DNA of 64,000 bases, taken from NCBI RefSeq assembly GCF_019426345.1, contig NZ_JAHLLW010000012.1:1-64000 (forward strand), given 5' to 3'. This DNA is from Marinomonas lutimaris. GTDB taxonomy: Bacteria > Pseudomonadota > Gammaproteobacteria > Pseudomonadales > Marinomonadaceae. The stretch's first letter is position 1. Every line of letters starts with the position of its first letter. Below are positions 44,521-53,983 of this stretch, one piece after another. The notes under the pieces were generated by a model. That model was given only the letters and a program-made list of their open reading frames with translations. It did not search any database and had not been told where the DNA came from. A program made the position numbers and the translations under genes.

Positions 44521-44592
44521 AGAGAGAAGCAACTAGATAAAACATTAAAAGCGAGCTTTATAAGTGCACACTAGCACTCATAAAGAACCAAA

Positions 44593-45231
44593 CTAATGCA
44601 CAGCATATCTAGTCTGTGCAAGCAGCGCTAAAGACAAACGGTCTTTAGTATTGGTTTTTTTGAAAATCGAAGTTAAATGGGCTTTTACAGTACGCTCTGT
44701 AATACCCATCTCAAGAGCGATTTGCTTATTTGATAAGCCTCTTGAAACACTGTGAGCAACATTCACCTCTCGTTCAGACAAGTCATCCAAATCATCATTA
44801 TGAATCATCTTCGCAGGTAAGGTAGACTGCATAATAAGCTGCTGAATAAAGGATTTACCGCCCCAAATTTCACCAGAATCAACAACAGATAACACTAAAG
44901 AAAGCTGCTCTTTACCAATATAAGGGGCACATTGACCACTCACACCTACAGAAAAAAGTCTTAAAGCCGCTGCTTGATTCAATTGATTCGGAAATACGAT
45001 AATTTTTTGCTTAGGAAAAGCAGAGCAAAGCGCAACGACGTCCTCTACCTGTTTAGAAAAAGATATCTCGTCTAAATAAATAAAACAGTAGGTGAAACTA
45101 GACATTGCGGTTTCCAACGCTTGGTACACCTCATCAAACGTCTCAACTCGAACCAATGAAGCACTTACATTGACAATTTGATTCCAATGTTTCCATACGG
45201 CATCATCTGTATTCCAACACAAAGTTTTCAA
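44593..45231 (-). CDS. LuxR-family regulator with a degenerate receiver domain
   Basis: A 212-residue protein starting at TTG 45231 (no ATG or GTG is available upstream in frame). Residues about 1-130 have receiver-like secondary structure (FIYLDEISF, KIIVFPN) but lack the usual acidic pair and the KP motif, so phosphorylation is doubtful. The C-terminal helix-turn-helix (about 148-208) is intact: LSEREVNVAHSVSRGLSNKQIALEMGITERTVKAHLTSIFKKTNTKDR. It follows lapC on the same strand after 105 bases. Control of the adhesin-secretion genes is plausible from position only. Confidence 0.85.
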   Translation of the reverse strand: MKTLCWNTDDAVWKHWNQIVNVSASLVRVETFDEVYQALETAMSSFTYCFIYLDEISFSKQVEDVVALCSAFPKQKIIVFPNQLNQAAALRLFSVGVSGQCAPYIGKEQLSLVLSVVDSGEIWGGKSFIQQLIMQSTLPAKMIHNDDLDDLSEREVNVAHSVSRGLSNKQIALEMGITERTVKAHLTSIFKKTNTKDRLSLALLAQTRYAVH

Positions 45232-45336
45232 AATAAGTCTCGTCCTATCAAGTGCGATGTGACCATTCTAACCAGCTAACAAGAGCGTATTGTTAACATT
45301 TGTAACTATGCATTACGCTTGAAAACTTTTTTGTAA

Positions 45337-46668
45337 TTACCGCTCACGAAGCGCATTTTGTTTTGCTTTCAAAATAGGCTTTAGCAAATAATCCAATAAG
45401 GTTTTCTTACCAGTAATAATATCTACTGTAGCCTGCATACCCGGAATAACTGGTAATGGAGCTTTCTCCGTCCCTAAATAGTTTTTATCAGTCCTAACCC
45501 TTACCAAATAAAAACTGTTCCCTTCTTCATCAAGGATAGTATCTGCGCTGATATTTTCTACAATGCCATGTAAACCGCCAAATATGGCGAAATCATAGGC
45601 AGATAGTTTCACCACAGCACTCAAATTTGGCTGAATAAAACCAATGTTTTCAGGTCGAACTTTTGCCTCGATCAATAACGAGTCTTCAAACGGTACAATT
45701 TCAAGCAAGTTCATGCCTGGCTTTATAACGCCGCCAACCGTATTAATCTGAATCTGTTTTACAATGCCTTTTACTGGAGAACGAACTTGTGTTCTTGATA
45801 CTTTATCTTCAAGAGAGACATTACTTTCACGCAGCTGATCCAGTTTGCTTCTTACTCCGGTCAGATCTTCTTGAGCATCTGCCCGGAACTTCGCATCACC
45901 TTCGTCTAATTTGCTTTGCGCTTCTTTTAACGCTGAGCGCGCACGGGGAATAGCTAACTGAGTCGCCTCCAAATCCCCTTGTAGCTGATTCACTTGACGC
46001 TCAAGTTGTAAAAGCTCAACTCTAGACACAGCGCCTTGTTCAAACGCTGGACGAGTTAATGACAACTCCTCTTTCGAAAAAGCATAACTCTGTTTTAGGT
46101 TATCTAGCTTTGCCTGTAATTCAACTATCTCTTGCTTCTTTTGCTCTATTTGCTGCTGGAAACTAACTTGATTAGTCCGCAAGGACTCTAATCGATTGTT
46201 ATACAAATCCAGCTCACGCTTTACAACTAACGGATACTCTTTCATGATTTCTGCATCAAACTGCGGCTTTACACCGTAAGATTCTGCCTGCAGACGCGTT
46301 GCGCGCACTTTTAAATTAACAGATTCTGCCTGCTGTTCCCGTAATGACGATAGCGCTTCGGTATTTTCGATTGTCATTAACACCTGACCACTATCAACCA
46401 CTTGACCTACTTTGGCGTTAATTTCTTTTAAAATGCCACCTTCAAGGTTTTGTATCTGCTGAACTTGGCTAGAGGGAATGACCTTCCCTTCTCCAACGGT
46501 AACTTCATCTAAAGCAGTATAATTCGCCCAGACTAATGCCGCTGCCACGAAAATAAAAATTACCCAAAGGATAATTCTACCGCCACGGGGCGTTCTCAAC
46601 ATCAAAGCCGCATTTCGATCCGTCAGATACTCTAAGTCATGTTGTGAAATCGGATTTTTATTACTCAT
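45337..46668 (-). CDS. lapC: Type I secretion periplasmic adaptor (LapC-like)
   Basis: A 443-residue HlyD-family adaptor. One N-terminal transmembrane segment (IILWVIFIFVAAALVWANY, about 31-49) is followed by a lipoyl-like half (GVVPS-type VIPSSQVQQIQNLEGGILKEI), a long coiled-coil region (about 110-290, rich in Gln/Glu/Leu heptads) and the second half-lipoyl plus a beta-barrel. VRSPVKGIVKQIQINTVGGVIKPGMNLLEIVP is typical. It lies two bases after the ABC transporter stop. With LapB it would export a large repeat adhesin; the outer-membrane LapE/TolC partner is not in the window. Confidence 0.9.
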   Translation of the reverse strand: MSNKNPISQHDLEYLTDRNAALMLRTPRGGRIILWVIFIFVAAALVWANYTALDEVTVGEGKVIPSSQVQQIQNLEGGILKEINAKVGQVVDSGQVLMTIENTEALSSLREQQAESVNLKVRATRLQAESYGVKPQFDAEIMKEYPLVVKRELDLYNNRLESLRTNQVSFQQQIEQKKQEIVELQAKLDNLKQSYAFSKEELSLTRPAFEQGAVSRVELLQLERQVNQLQGDLEATQLAIPRARSALKEAQSKLDEGDAKFRADAQEDLTGVRSKLDQLRESNVSLEDKVSRTQVRSPVKGIVKQIQINTVGGVIKPGMNLLEIVPFEDSLLIEAKVRPENIGFIQPNLSAVVKLSAYDFAIFGGLHGIVENISADTILDEEGNSFYLVRVRTDKNYLGTEKAPLPVIPGMQATVDIITGKKTLLDYLLKPILKAKQNALRER

Positions 46669-46670
46669 TT

Positions 46671-48959
46671 TTAACTGACCTTCAACTTGCCTTGGCGAAG
46701 CGCTTCATGCACTTGCGCTTTTGGACCATCAGCAATCAAGCGACCATTATCCATAACGATAATACGATCAACCATATCTAGCATAGAGGCCTTATGTGTA
46801 ATCAAAATAAGGGTTTTATCTTTCACCCCTTCTATTAAACGGCGTTTCATTCGAGACTCTGTCGTATTATCCATCGACGCTGTCGGTTCATCCAATATCA
46901 AAATTGGTGGATCAAATAATAAGGCCCTCGCAATCGCAATACTTTGACGCTGCCCACCAGATAACAGGGCGCCACGCTCACCAACAATACTATCAAGCCC
47001 GCTCGGCTTACGATTGGCAAATTCCGACACACCAGACAAATCTGCCGCGCGAATGATGGCATCGTCTTCCATATAAGGAACGCCCATTACGATGTTATCC
47101 TTGATAGAGCCATAGAATAAATTCACATCTTGCGAAACCGCACCAATATTTCGACGCAGATCCGTTGGATTAACTTGACGTAAATCCACACCGTCTATTC
47201 TTATTGCGCCACTATCTGGTGTATAAAGCCCAGTCATTAATTTACCAAGGGTCGATTTACCTGAGCCAATCCGGCCAATAATAGCCACTTTTTCCCCTTG
47301 CTTAATATTAATATTAATAGCACTGACTGCAGCCTGCTCTTGATCAGGATAAGCGAAGTTAACCGCTTCAAATTGAAATTCACCTTTAAACACTGGACGA
47401 TGAACAAATTTGACGTCATCAGGATTTTCAACCGGTGACGACATGATTTCGTTTAACGAAGTAAAAGCAGATTTTGCTTGGTTATAACGGGTCGCTAAGC
47501 CAGCTACTTGCGCCATAGGGCCAAGCGCCCTTCCAGTCAACATAACAGAGGCAACCAAAGCGCCCATACTCATATTACCTTCAGATATTTGGTACACCCC
47601 AACAATAACAATAATAACGGTGGTTAGCTGCTGAGCGACCATCGCAAAAGAGGAAGAAGATTGTGACAACTGACGCGTTTTTACCCCCCAGTCGGCGATG
47701 TTACCAACAGCATTTTCCCACTGTTTCTGCATCACGCCTTCGGCATTATTGAGCTTAACGCTTTCTGCGTTATACAAACTCTCAATCAATACGGCATTTT
47801 TTTGTGATGCGGTTTTCTGGCCTTCTTCGATAGAGCGGCGCAGTGGAATTTGAATAATGATGCTATAAAGGACGATCAGAGCAATGGTTACAATCGGAAT
47901 ATAACCAACTGGGCCGCCAATTAACCAAATCACGCCAATGATCAAAAACATAAAAGGAATATCAACCAATGTGGTGATAGACGCAGAGGTGATAAAGTCT
48001 CGAATGCTTTCAAATTCTTGTAGGTTTTTGGCAAAAGCCCCAACAGATTTGGGTCTCGATGCCATGGTGATGTTATTTACTCTGGAGAAGATAGCCGCTG
48101 ATATCAAAATATCAGATTTCTTACCCGCTATGTCGATAAAATAAGCCCGTAAGGTTCGCAATAGAAAATCGAATAAATACACAACAGCAGCACCGATAGC
48201 CAACACCCAAAGCGTATCAAACGCATTATTCGGCACAACGCGGTCATAAACGTTCATAACAAAAAGAGGACTAGCAACGGCAAAAATATTAATCAGCAAG
48301 GACGCAATAAAAACGTCTCGATAGATTCGCCAAGAACCTGCAATGGTTCCCCAAAACCAATGACCCTTTTTATTTTCTTTTTCATCACTTTTTTCAGAGC
48401 GTTTATCAAATTGATACAGAGGGCGAACAAAGAAGCAATAGCCAGTAAAAGACTCGGCAAGCTGATCGATAGGAAGAGTAATCTCGCCTTCTCCAGCTTC
48501 TGGGCGAAGGATTTTCGCGACACCTTGAGTTTGGTCTAATTCTAGTAAAATGCAGGCTTGCTGATCTCTTAATAACAATACAGCGGGTAACACCATATCA
48601 GGGATTTTTACGAGAGATCGTTTAACAAAACGTGTACTAATACCAATACGTTTAGCTGCCCGCTGAAAAAGCTCAGGCGTCATAGCATTGTCGGTAATAG
48701 GTAAACCGGCTGCAATACCATCAGCTGTATAAGGATTATGGAAATATTTGCTTAGCAATACTAAACAATCTAACAGAGGATTAGGGTATTCTAAAGCTGC
48801 GCCTTGTGTATTCCACTGATCCACATTCTCTTTAGAACTCTCTTCTTTTGTTGTTTCCATCTGCCCTTCTTCTGATTCATTACTAACTTCATTTTCTTCA
48901 TACGAATCATTTTCTAAAGGTGACGAAGAGTTCTGTTCTGAGCGACCAGAGTCAGACAT
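46671..48959 (-). CDS. lapB: Type I secretion ABC transporter (LapB-like)
   Basis: A 762-residue permease-ATPase. The first 45 or so residues form a Glu/Ser-rich acidic extension. A C39-peptidase-like domain without a catalytic Cys (DCLVLLSKYFHNPYTADGIAAGLP, about 63-190) follows, then six transmembrane segments (about 210-500). The ATPase has Walker A GRIGSGKST, signature LLSGGQRQSIAIARAL and Walker B ILILDEPTASMD. The degenerate peptidase domain is the hallmark of exporters of RTX-type adhesins and toxins. It is divergent from the small gene at 49105. Confidence 0.92.
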   Translation of the reverse strand: MSDSGRSEQNSSSPLENDSYEENEVSNESEEGQMETTKEESSKENVDQWNTQGAALEYPNPLLDCLVLLSKYFHNPYTADGIAAGLPITDNAMTPELFQRAAKRIGISTRFVKRSLVKIPDMVLPAVLLLRDQQACILLELDQTQGVAKILRPEAGEGEITLPIDQLAESFTGYCFFVRPLYQFDKRSEKSDEKENKKGHWFWGTIAGSWRIYRDVFIASLLINIFAVASPLFVMNVYDRVVPNNAFDTLWVLAIGAAVVYLFDFLLRTLRAYFIDIAGKKSDILISAAIFSRVNNITMASRPKSVGAFAKNLQEFESIRDFITSASITTLVDIPFMFLIIGVIWLIGGPVGYIPIVTIALIVLYSIIIQIPLRRSIEEGQKTASQKNAVLIESLYNAESVKLNNAEGVMQKQWENAVGNIADWGVKTRQLSQSSSSFAMVAQQLTTVIIVIVGVYQISEGNMSMGALVASVMLTGRALGPMAQVAGLATRYNQAKSAFTSLNEIMSSPVENPDDVKFVHRPVFKGEFQFEAVNFAYPDQEQAAVSAININIKQGEKVAIIGRIGSGKSTLGKLMTGLYTPDSGAIRIDGVDLRQVNPTDLRRNIGAVSQDVNLFYGSIKDNIVMGVPYMEDDAIIRAADLSGVSEFANRKPSGLDSIVGERGALLSGGQRQSIAIARALLFDPPILILDEPTASMDNTTESRMKRRLIEGVKDKTLILITHKASMLDMVDRIIVMDNGRLIADGPKAQVHEALRQGKLKVS

Positions 48960-49104
48960 ACTCTATATTCTCCTAAAACTACCGAAAATCTGTTGTTTAT
49001 AAACCAATAACACACTAATTATGGTCTAGAATAGTGGTTATTCAGTAATATGTGAAGCGAACAAATCGCCTTGCTACAAAATGAGACAATACAAGGAAAT
49101 CAAT

Positions 49105-49476
49105 ATGCTATACGCAAAAGTCAATGAGAATGGTGTAATTATTGATGTTGCCACATCCCAATCGGATGAGTACAAATTATTAGTCGCGCCAAATGAACCG
49201 GCGGTTGCTAGCATATTAGAAAAAAAATTCACCGCAGCTAGTACAAGCACCCAAGAAATACTCGCAAGTTCAGACGGCGAAATGATGCGTATATTGGAAG
49301 ATTTGATCGATCTTCTTACCGAAAAACGCCTGATACAATTTACCGAACTGCCTCTAGCTGCACAGAAGAAATTACTTGGCAGAAAATGGGTACGTGGCGT
49401 ACACAGTAGCCACGACGAAGGTTTAATGACTGAAAATGACCTTGTCGAAGGAGACGACGAAGACTCGTTGATTTAA
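49105..49476 (+). CDS. Small conserved protein linked to Lap genes
   Basis: A 123-residue soluble protein; ATG 49105 has AAGGAAA upstream, whereas the upstream in-frame ATG 49081 has none. MMRILEDLIDLLTEKRLIQFTELPLAAQKKLLGRKWVRG near the C-terminal third resembles a family in pseudomonads and relatives that databases often mislabel as tryptophan synthase beta subunit-like; that label is not meaningful. The tail is strongly acidic. It is divergent from lapB and convergent with lapD, in the middle of the Lap module. Function is unknown. Confidence 0.7.
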   Translation: MLYAKVNENGVIIDVATSQSDEYKLLVAPNEPAVASILEKKFTAASTSTQEILASSDGEMMRILEDLIDLLTEKRLIQFTELPLAAQKKLLGRKWVRGVHSSHDEGLMTENDLVEGDDEDSLI

Positions 49477-49534
49477 AAAGACGCGTTGATTTACTCCCCA
49501 TATTTTGCATAAGCAAGATAAGTAGAAATGACAC

Positions 49535-51484
49535 CTACATATCTTGCGCACGCCCAATTAGGAACCCTTGCCCACCAGAAACATCAAATCGTTTTAATGC
49601 GATTAATTGCTTTTCACTTTCCACACCCGTAGCAATCACTTCTATATTCAAGCTATTAAACATCTTACAAAGCGTATGCATAAAGAAAGATTCCGACTCT
49701 TTACCTGCGGCCATGCGGGTATAAGAAGAATCTACCTTGACATAATCTGGCATCAAGGTTTGTAGGTATTGGAAAGCTGAAAATTGCTTACCAACATTAT
49801 CTATTCCAAATAAAACACGCTGATTTTTCAACATCTGGGCCAGCTCATTGGCCTGTTCTTCTTCAATCAAAACACTCTGCTCTGAAATTTCAAACATCAG
49901 CTTACTTTTCACATCCGCACTAAGATGACTTAAAGTCTTATTCAGCCACTCAATAAAAGCAGGCTTGGCGTATGAAGAAGCAGACAAATTTACAGTTAAC
50001 GGAATCGTTAACTGTCTCAACTTAATATGTTCTATTACTCGACCAATGATGACTTGGTCTATTTGACTACCTAAATCAAACTGCTCAGCCAGACCAATAA
50101 AGTAACCAGCATGATACTCTTTACCTGCATGCTCCAAGCCCATAAACACTTCTTCGTGAAGAACAACAGGCGACTCATCCAGAGTCGTAATTTTTTGTTT
50201 CTTGAGTTTAAAAGATTTATGTAGGATCGCCGATTCTAATATGTCTTTCCAAGCCGTTCTGCTAATAGCCATGTTTTGACCCATGTTAAGGTCAAACACC
50301 TTACTTGTATTACTGCCTTCTCGCTTCGCTTCACGTAGAGCAGCATCCGCTTGAGACATGGCGCTGGAACGCTCTACCGCCCCATCGATGGTCACCGCAC
50401 CAATATTAGCCACAGCGACGGAGTAACTAATACTTGCTGTATTCAACTCCATCAATTCAGTCAAAATTTCATCGACTACTTTAGTGAGCTGACTGTGATC
50501 GAAATTAGGAATAAGTAAAACAAAGTCCGCGCCAGACAAACGCGCTAAAGTAGCAAAAGAAGAAAGCGTTGACACTTTTTGAGTCAAAATATCCGCTGCA
50601 GACTGAATAAACATATCGGCTGACTCATAACCACGTTCATTATTTAACTTGCCCAAATCCGCCAAACTAACCAAAATCAGACCATCTACGCCACGCTCTC
50701 TTTCACCAAAATGTGACTTCATCTGACTTTCAAAAAAATGTCGGTTACCCAACCCACTGACTGGGTCTTTGAAGGCTTTGGCTTGTAGCCATTTCGCTGT
50801 TTCAACTTCAGAAGCGAACTCTTTCTCCAATTTCGCGGCCATTCGATTCATCGACAAAACAACAGACTTTAGCTCTCGTGTTTTAGGTACCGCTATCGTT
50901 TTAATAAATCGACGTTGCTGAATCGCTTCTGCTTGTTTTTCAAGCTCAGCCAAGGGTCGGAATAAATAGCGTAATGCAAAACTACCGACAATAAGAGTGA
51001 TCGCACCAATCACAAAAAACGACACTAGCAAATCTCGTGAAGCCAGCCAAAGTTGGTTATAACCGTAGCCCGCACTACCCGTTATGTAGACTTGTCCAAG
51101 CTCATTCCAGCCATTAGAAATAATAGCTCTAGCCACTGGCACTTTGAAATCGATCAAGTTAATGAACCAATTAGGGACGCCGTCTATTTTAGTTTCATTA
51201 GAGCGGGTGATATTTTTATCCGTATCATAAACATGAATTCTTACTTCCGAAAAATAGCCACTATCGAATACTGCATTGATACTACTTTCAACCGATGCGT
51301 AATCTTCTGACGCCATAAAATCTGACACTGACATACTCAAGGATGTCGCTGAGTCTTGGGTGGTCGATTCCAATTGTCCGATCAAATAGCCTTTCGTAGT
51401 ATTGAAGTTAATAACCATCACTACAGCCAGCATCAGTGAGAATATGGCAATAATCGTCATCATTAATTGGCGGAACAGTGTCAT
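49535..51484 (-). CDS. lapD: c-di-GMP receptor of LapD type (degenerate GGDEF and EAL)
   Basis: A 649-residue inner-membrane protein. TM1 is at about 7-27, a periplasmic LapD/MoxY-like domain at about 28-150, TM2 at about 152-172, and HAMP at about 173-225. The GGDEF-like domain (about 240-395) reads RLSGADFV instead of the catalytic motif. The EAL-like domain (about 410-645) reads HEEVFMGLEH at the signature and GIDNVGKQFS at loop 6. Loss of both active sites fits a receptor, not an enzyme. LapD proteins bind c-di-GMP and sequester LapG so that the adhesin stays attached. It starts 10 bases after lapG. Confidence 0.92.
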   Translation of the reverse strand: MTLFRQLMMTIIAIFSLMLAVVMVINFNTTKGYLIGQLESTTQDSATSLSMSVSDFMASEDYASVESSINAVFDSGYFSEVRIHVYDTDKNITRSNETKIDGVPNWFINLIDFKVPVARAIISNGWNELGQVYITGSAGYGYNQLWLASRDLLVSFFVIGAITLIVGSFALRYLFRPLAELEKQAEAIQQRRFIKTIAVPKTRELKSVVLSMNRMAAKLEKEFASEVETAKWLQAKAFKDPVSGLGNRHFFESQMKSHFGERERGVDGLILVSLADLGKLNNERGYESADMFIQSAADILTQKVSTLSSFATLARLSGADFVLLIPNFDHSQLTKVVDEILTELMELNTASISYSVAVANIGAVTIDGAVERSSAMSQADAALREAKREGSNTSKVFDLNMGQNMAISRTAWKDILESAILHKSFKLKKQKITTLDESPVVLHEEVFMGLEHAGKEYHAGYFIGLAEQFDLGSQIDQVIIGRVIEHIKLRQLTIPLTVNLSASSYAKPAFIEWLNKTLSHLSADVKSKLMFEISEQSVLIEEEQANELAQMLKNQRVLFGIDNVGKQFSAFQYLQTLMPDYVKVDSSYTRMAAGKESESFFMHTLCKMFNSLNIEVIATGVESEKQLIALKRFDVSGGQGFLIGRAQDM

Positions 51485-51494
51485 CCAAGCTCTC

Positions 51495-52217
51495 CTAATT
51501 TGTCATCGTATTGAAACGATTATTTAAATCTGTCCACAAGCTCAATCTTGATGAGCCACCTACCAATACACCACGCCCTTTTTCTTTTGAAAGCCACAAG
51601 TTCTCTGCATTGAACGAATAAATAGGCAAAAGATCATTGCGCTTTGACGCGGGTTTTAATTCTTTATCAAGATTATCAAGCAAGACAGGAACGGAAGTTG
51701 GCTTATGATAATAGGCCAATACCATATGATGTTGATTAAGCTTCAACGCCTTTACATACACAAGTCGTAGTTTTTCATCTGGGACACCAAGCTCTCTAAG
51801 CGTGAAATATTTGGCAATAGTAAAGTCTTCACAATCTCCAGCTTGCATCCCTAAAAATTCAATGGGCGTTGCCCAATAGTCTTCTTTCCCCCACAAGGAC
51901 ATGTCGTCGACAAATTCCATCTGGTTAAAGAAATTATTTACTTGAGTAAGTTGATCAACAATAGCTAAAGATCGGGAATCATCGATCAACTTTCGCCAAG
52001 CTAGAATACGCTTTTCAGCCCCGACGCCATATACTGAACCCGCTTGTTTTGCTAACTTTCGATATTTATCTGACACATCAGCGTACAGCCACCAATGTGG
52101 AACAAAGCACATAATAAGAAGCACACAAACAAGACGCTTGGTGCTTCTTAAGCATGAAAAAAACGAGTTGAATCGTTTTTTCAAGGCAATATTACTTGTC
52201 AGACTTAGGCTTTGCAT
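51495..52217 (-). CDS. lapG: LapG-type periplasmic cysteine protease
   Basis: A bacterial transglutaminase-like protease that clips the N-terminal retention domain of LapA-type adhesins. The catalytic triad is visible: Cys in QAGDCEDF, His in NQHHMVLAYY, Asp in VLLDNLDKE. A hydrophobic export segment (LVCVLLIMCFVPHWWLY) precedes the mature protein. The start is uncertain: ATG 52217 overlaps the upstream DUF1244 gene by 26 bases, and the longer start at 52310 would overlap by 119. Being directly upstream of lapD matches the standard lapGD order and regulatory pairing. Confidence 0.9.
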   Translation of the reverse strand: MQSLSLTSNIALKKRFNSFFSCLRSTKRLVCVLLIMCFVPHWWLYADVSDKYRKLAKQAGSVYGVGAEKRILAWRKLIDDSRSLAIVDQLTQVNNFFNQMEFVDDMSLWGKEDYWATPIEFLGMQAGDCEDFTIAKYFTLRELGVPDEKLRLVYVKALKLNQHHMVLAYYHKPTSVPVLLDNLDKELKPASKRNDLLPIYSFNAENLWLSKEKGRGVLVGGSSRLSLWTDLNNRFNTMTN

Positions 52218-52485
52218 TAAAAGCGGCCAACTGCTCTGCAGTGGCTTCTGGTTGATACTTGGCCTTCCAAGTGTCGTAAGGTTCGCCATAAACGAACTCA
52301 CGCGCTTCATCGTAGTCTACTTTAACGCCGTGCTGGTCTGCCTCGGCCATATACCATTTGCTCAAACAGTTACGACAAAAACCAGCTAGGTTCATCAGAT
52401 CAATATTTTGCACAGACTTATTGTCATCGAGATGTTTCAAAAGGCGACGCAATACAGCGGCTTCAATTTCAGTTTGTTTGCTCAT
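52192..52485 (-). CDS. DUF1244 domain-containing protein
   Basis: A 97-residue protein. LLKHLDDNKSVQNIDLMNLAGFCRNCLSKWYMAEADQHGVKVDYDEAREFVYGEPYDTWKAKYQ is the DUF1244 pattern, with the conserved CRNC pair and YGEPYDxWK, spanning nearly the whole protein. The CxxC could bind a metal, but the function of the family is unknown. The C-terminal tail is charged. It overlaps the predicted start of lapG, so it may be co-expressed, although no functional tie to the adhesin system is known. Confidence 0.88.
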   Translation of the reverse strand: MSKQTEIEAAVLRRLLKHLDDNKSVQNIDLMNLAGFCRNCLSKWYMAEADQHGVKVDYDEAREFVYGEPYDTWKAKYQPEATAEQLAAFNAKPKSDK

Positions 52486-52527
52486 AATAATTTCAAATCT
52501 CTCTGTCTTCTTCTAACTCGTTAACGA

Positions 52528-53127
52528 TTAATCAAGGTGTCGATGACTCAAGGGCTGCTTGCGCCACTGCCATTCTTGCGCCACTGCCATAAACTCTCTT
52601 AATGGCTGCATGTCCTCACCAGTTACTTGCTCTATTGCGTAGGCACATGCTTCTAAGGTTGATAACGACTGCACACTGGGTGACTTACGAATACTATATT
52701 GCCCTACTGGCGGCCGCGAAAAACACACAGCGTTAAAAGCATGCAGTAAGGGTTCAGTTAAATACAGTTTCTTCGCCTTTCTCCAAGTTGCATCAAGTAA
52801 AATCAAACCTTCAATTTCAGCTATTGAGCCTTTATCTATCGACTCTATAAACACAGCATCGTCCGATGGAAAAACCAAACACCATTTAGCAGGATCTTTT
52901 TGCCTCAAAGTATTAATTAATGCTTCTTGATTGACTGTCGAAACACATTCCATCGACGGCAATCCTAAAGACAACAATGACACTGTATTTTTAGCATGTT
53001 GTGCCTCTTTAGGATCTTGCAAAATCAAAATCTTTAATCGCGTAGAAAGCACAGGTATCCACTTACAAACGCACTGATCAGTTAAAAAGTGACAATCATC
53101 ACAGCGTGCTCTTTTTGCGCTTTGCAT
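52528..53127 (-). CDS. tapT: tRNA-uridine aminocarboxypropyltransferase (DTW domain)
   Basis: A 199-residue DTW-domain enzyme expected to add the 3-amino-3-carboxypropyl group from S-adenosylmethionine to a tRNA uridine (acp3U). The N-terminal zinc-like Cys cluster is RCDDCHFLTDQCVCKWI. The name-giving motif appears as LLDATWRKAKKLY, with SIRKSPSVQSLSTLEACAYA near the C terminus. ATG 53127 is preferred to a TTG at 53133. Whether it is the TapT or the TuaA-like paralogue cannot be settled by eye. Confidence 0.85.
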   Translation of the reverse strand: MQSAKRARCDDCHFLTDQCVCKWIPVLSTRLKILILQDPKEAQHAKNTVSLLSLGLPSMECVSTVNQEALINTLRQKDPAKWCLVFPSDDAVFIESIDKGSIAEIEGLILLDATWRKAKKLYLTEPLLHAFNAVCFSRPPVGQYSIRKSPSVQSLSTLEACAYAIEQVTGEDMQPLREFMAVAQEWQWRKQPLSHRHLD

Positions 53128-53157
53128 ACTCAAGTCTCAGGTTTAGGTTCCTATCTC

Positions 53158-53883
53158 TCAAGCCAATTTTTCAAGGTAAGCTTTTACTACGTTATTCCAG
53201 CCTAGATCCAAAGCTTCAATGGTTAATGCATGACCAATCGATACCTCCATGATTCGACCTTGCTCACACAAAGTCCGAACATTATTTAAATCTAAGTCAT
53301 GCCCAGCGTTTACTTCCAATCCTGCATCCAAGGCAGCTTGAGCCGCTTGCTGGTAGGTTTCAAGAACCTCATCAAAACCATCTTTACCAAATGCATTAGC
53401 ATAGGCTTCTGTATATAGCTCCACACGGTCAGCACCAACTTCTTTGGCTAACACCATGTTTTCAGGCTCAGGATCCATAAATAAAACAACGCGGATACCT
53501 TTTGCTTTGAGTTTAGCAATAACTGGACGCAATGCGTCTTGATCACGAGCGATATTCCAACCGTGGTCGGATGTAAGCTGATTTGGGTCATCAGGTACTA
53601 GCGTACATTGATCCGGCTCTACTTCTAAAACAACGTCCAGAAACTGTGCATCAGGAAAACCTTCAACATTTAATTCAGCACCTGGGAAACGTTTTAATAG
53701 CGTCTTCAAATCGTGCGCATCTTGATAAGTCGCATGACGCTGATCAGGCCTTGGGTGAATGGTAATACCAAACGCGCCAAGCTCCAGCGTACGTTCCGCC
53801 ATATCAATCAAATTTGGATAATCTCTTCCACGAGAATTACGAAGTAAGCCAATTTTATTCAGATTAACGCTTAAGTGTGTCAT
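53158..53883 (-). CDS. pdxJ: Pyridoxine 5'-phosphate synthase
   Basis: A 241-residue TIM-barrel enzyme that makes pyridoxine 5'-phosphate from 1-deoxyxylulose 5-phosphate and 3-amino-2-oxopropyl phosphate. The opening LSVNLNKIGLLRNSRG has the conserved substrate-binding Asn. ITIHPRPDQRHA supplies His and Arg residues, ELNVEGFP the catalytic Glu, and GLEVNAGHDLDLNN the last His. Full length. It is the last recognisable gene before the MITE, and tapT follows after 30 bases on the same strand. Confidence 0.97.
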   Translation of the reverse strand: MTHLSVNLNKIGLLRNSRGRDYPNLIDMAERTLELGAFGITIHPRPDQRHATYQDAHDLKTLLKRFPGAELNVEGFPDAQFLDVVLEVEPDQCTLVPDDPNQLTSDHGWNIARDQDALRPVIAKLKAKGIRVVLFMDPEPENMVLAKEVGADRVELYTEAYANAFGKDGFDEVLETYQQAAQAALDAGLEVNAGHDLDLNNVRTLCEQGRIMEVSIGHALTIEALDLGWNNVVKAYLEKLA

Positions 53884-53983
53884 TCAACTTCTCTCGACAG
53901 GGTCATTTATTGGCATTATAGGACAAACACATAGCGTCCATCACTAAAATACCAAACAAGTTATCCGCTCAGCCATTATCTAG

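Noticed and set aside
49535-51484. LapD-like protein as an active diguanylate cyclase/phosphodiesterase
   Set aside because: The GGDEF position reads SGADF and the EAL and loop-6 motifs are degenerate, so a receptor role is favoured.
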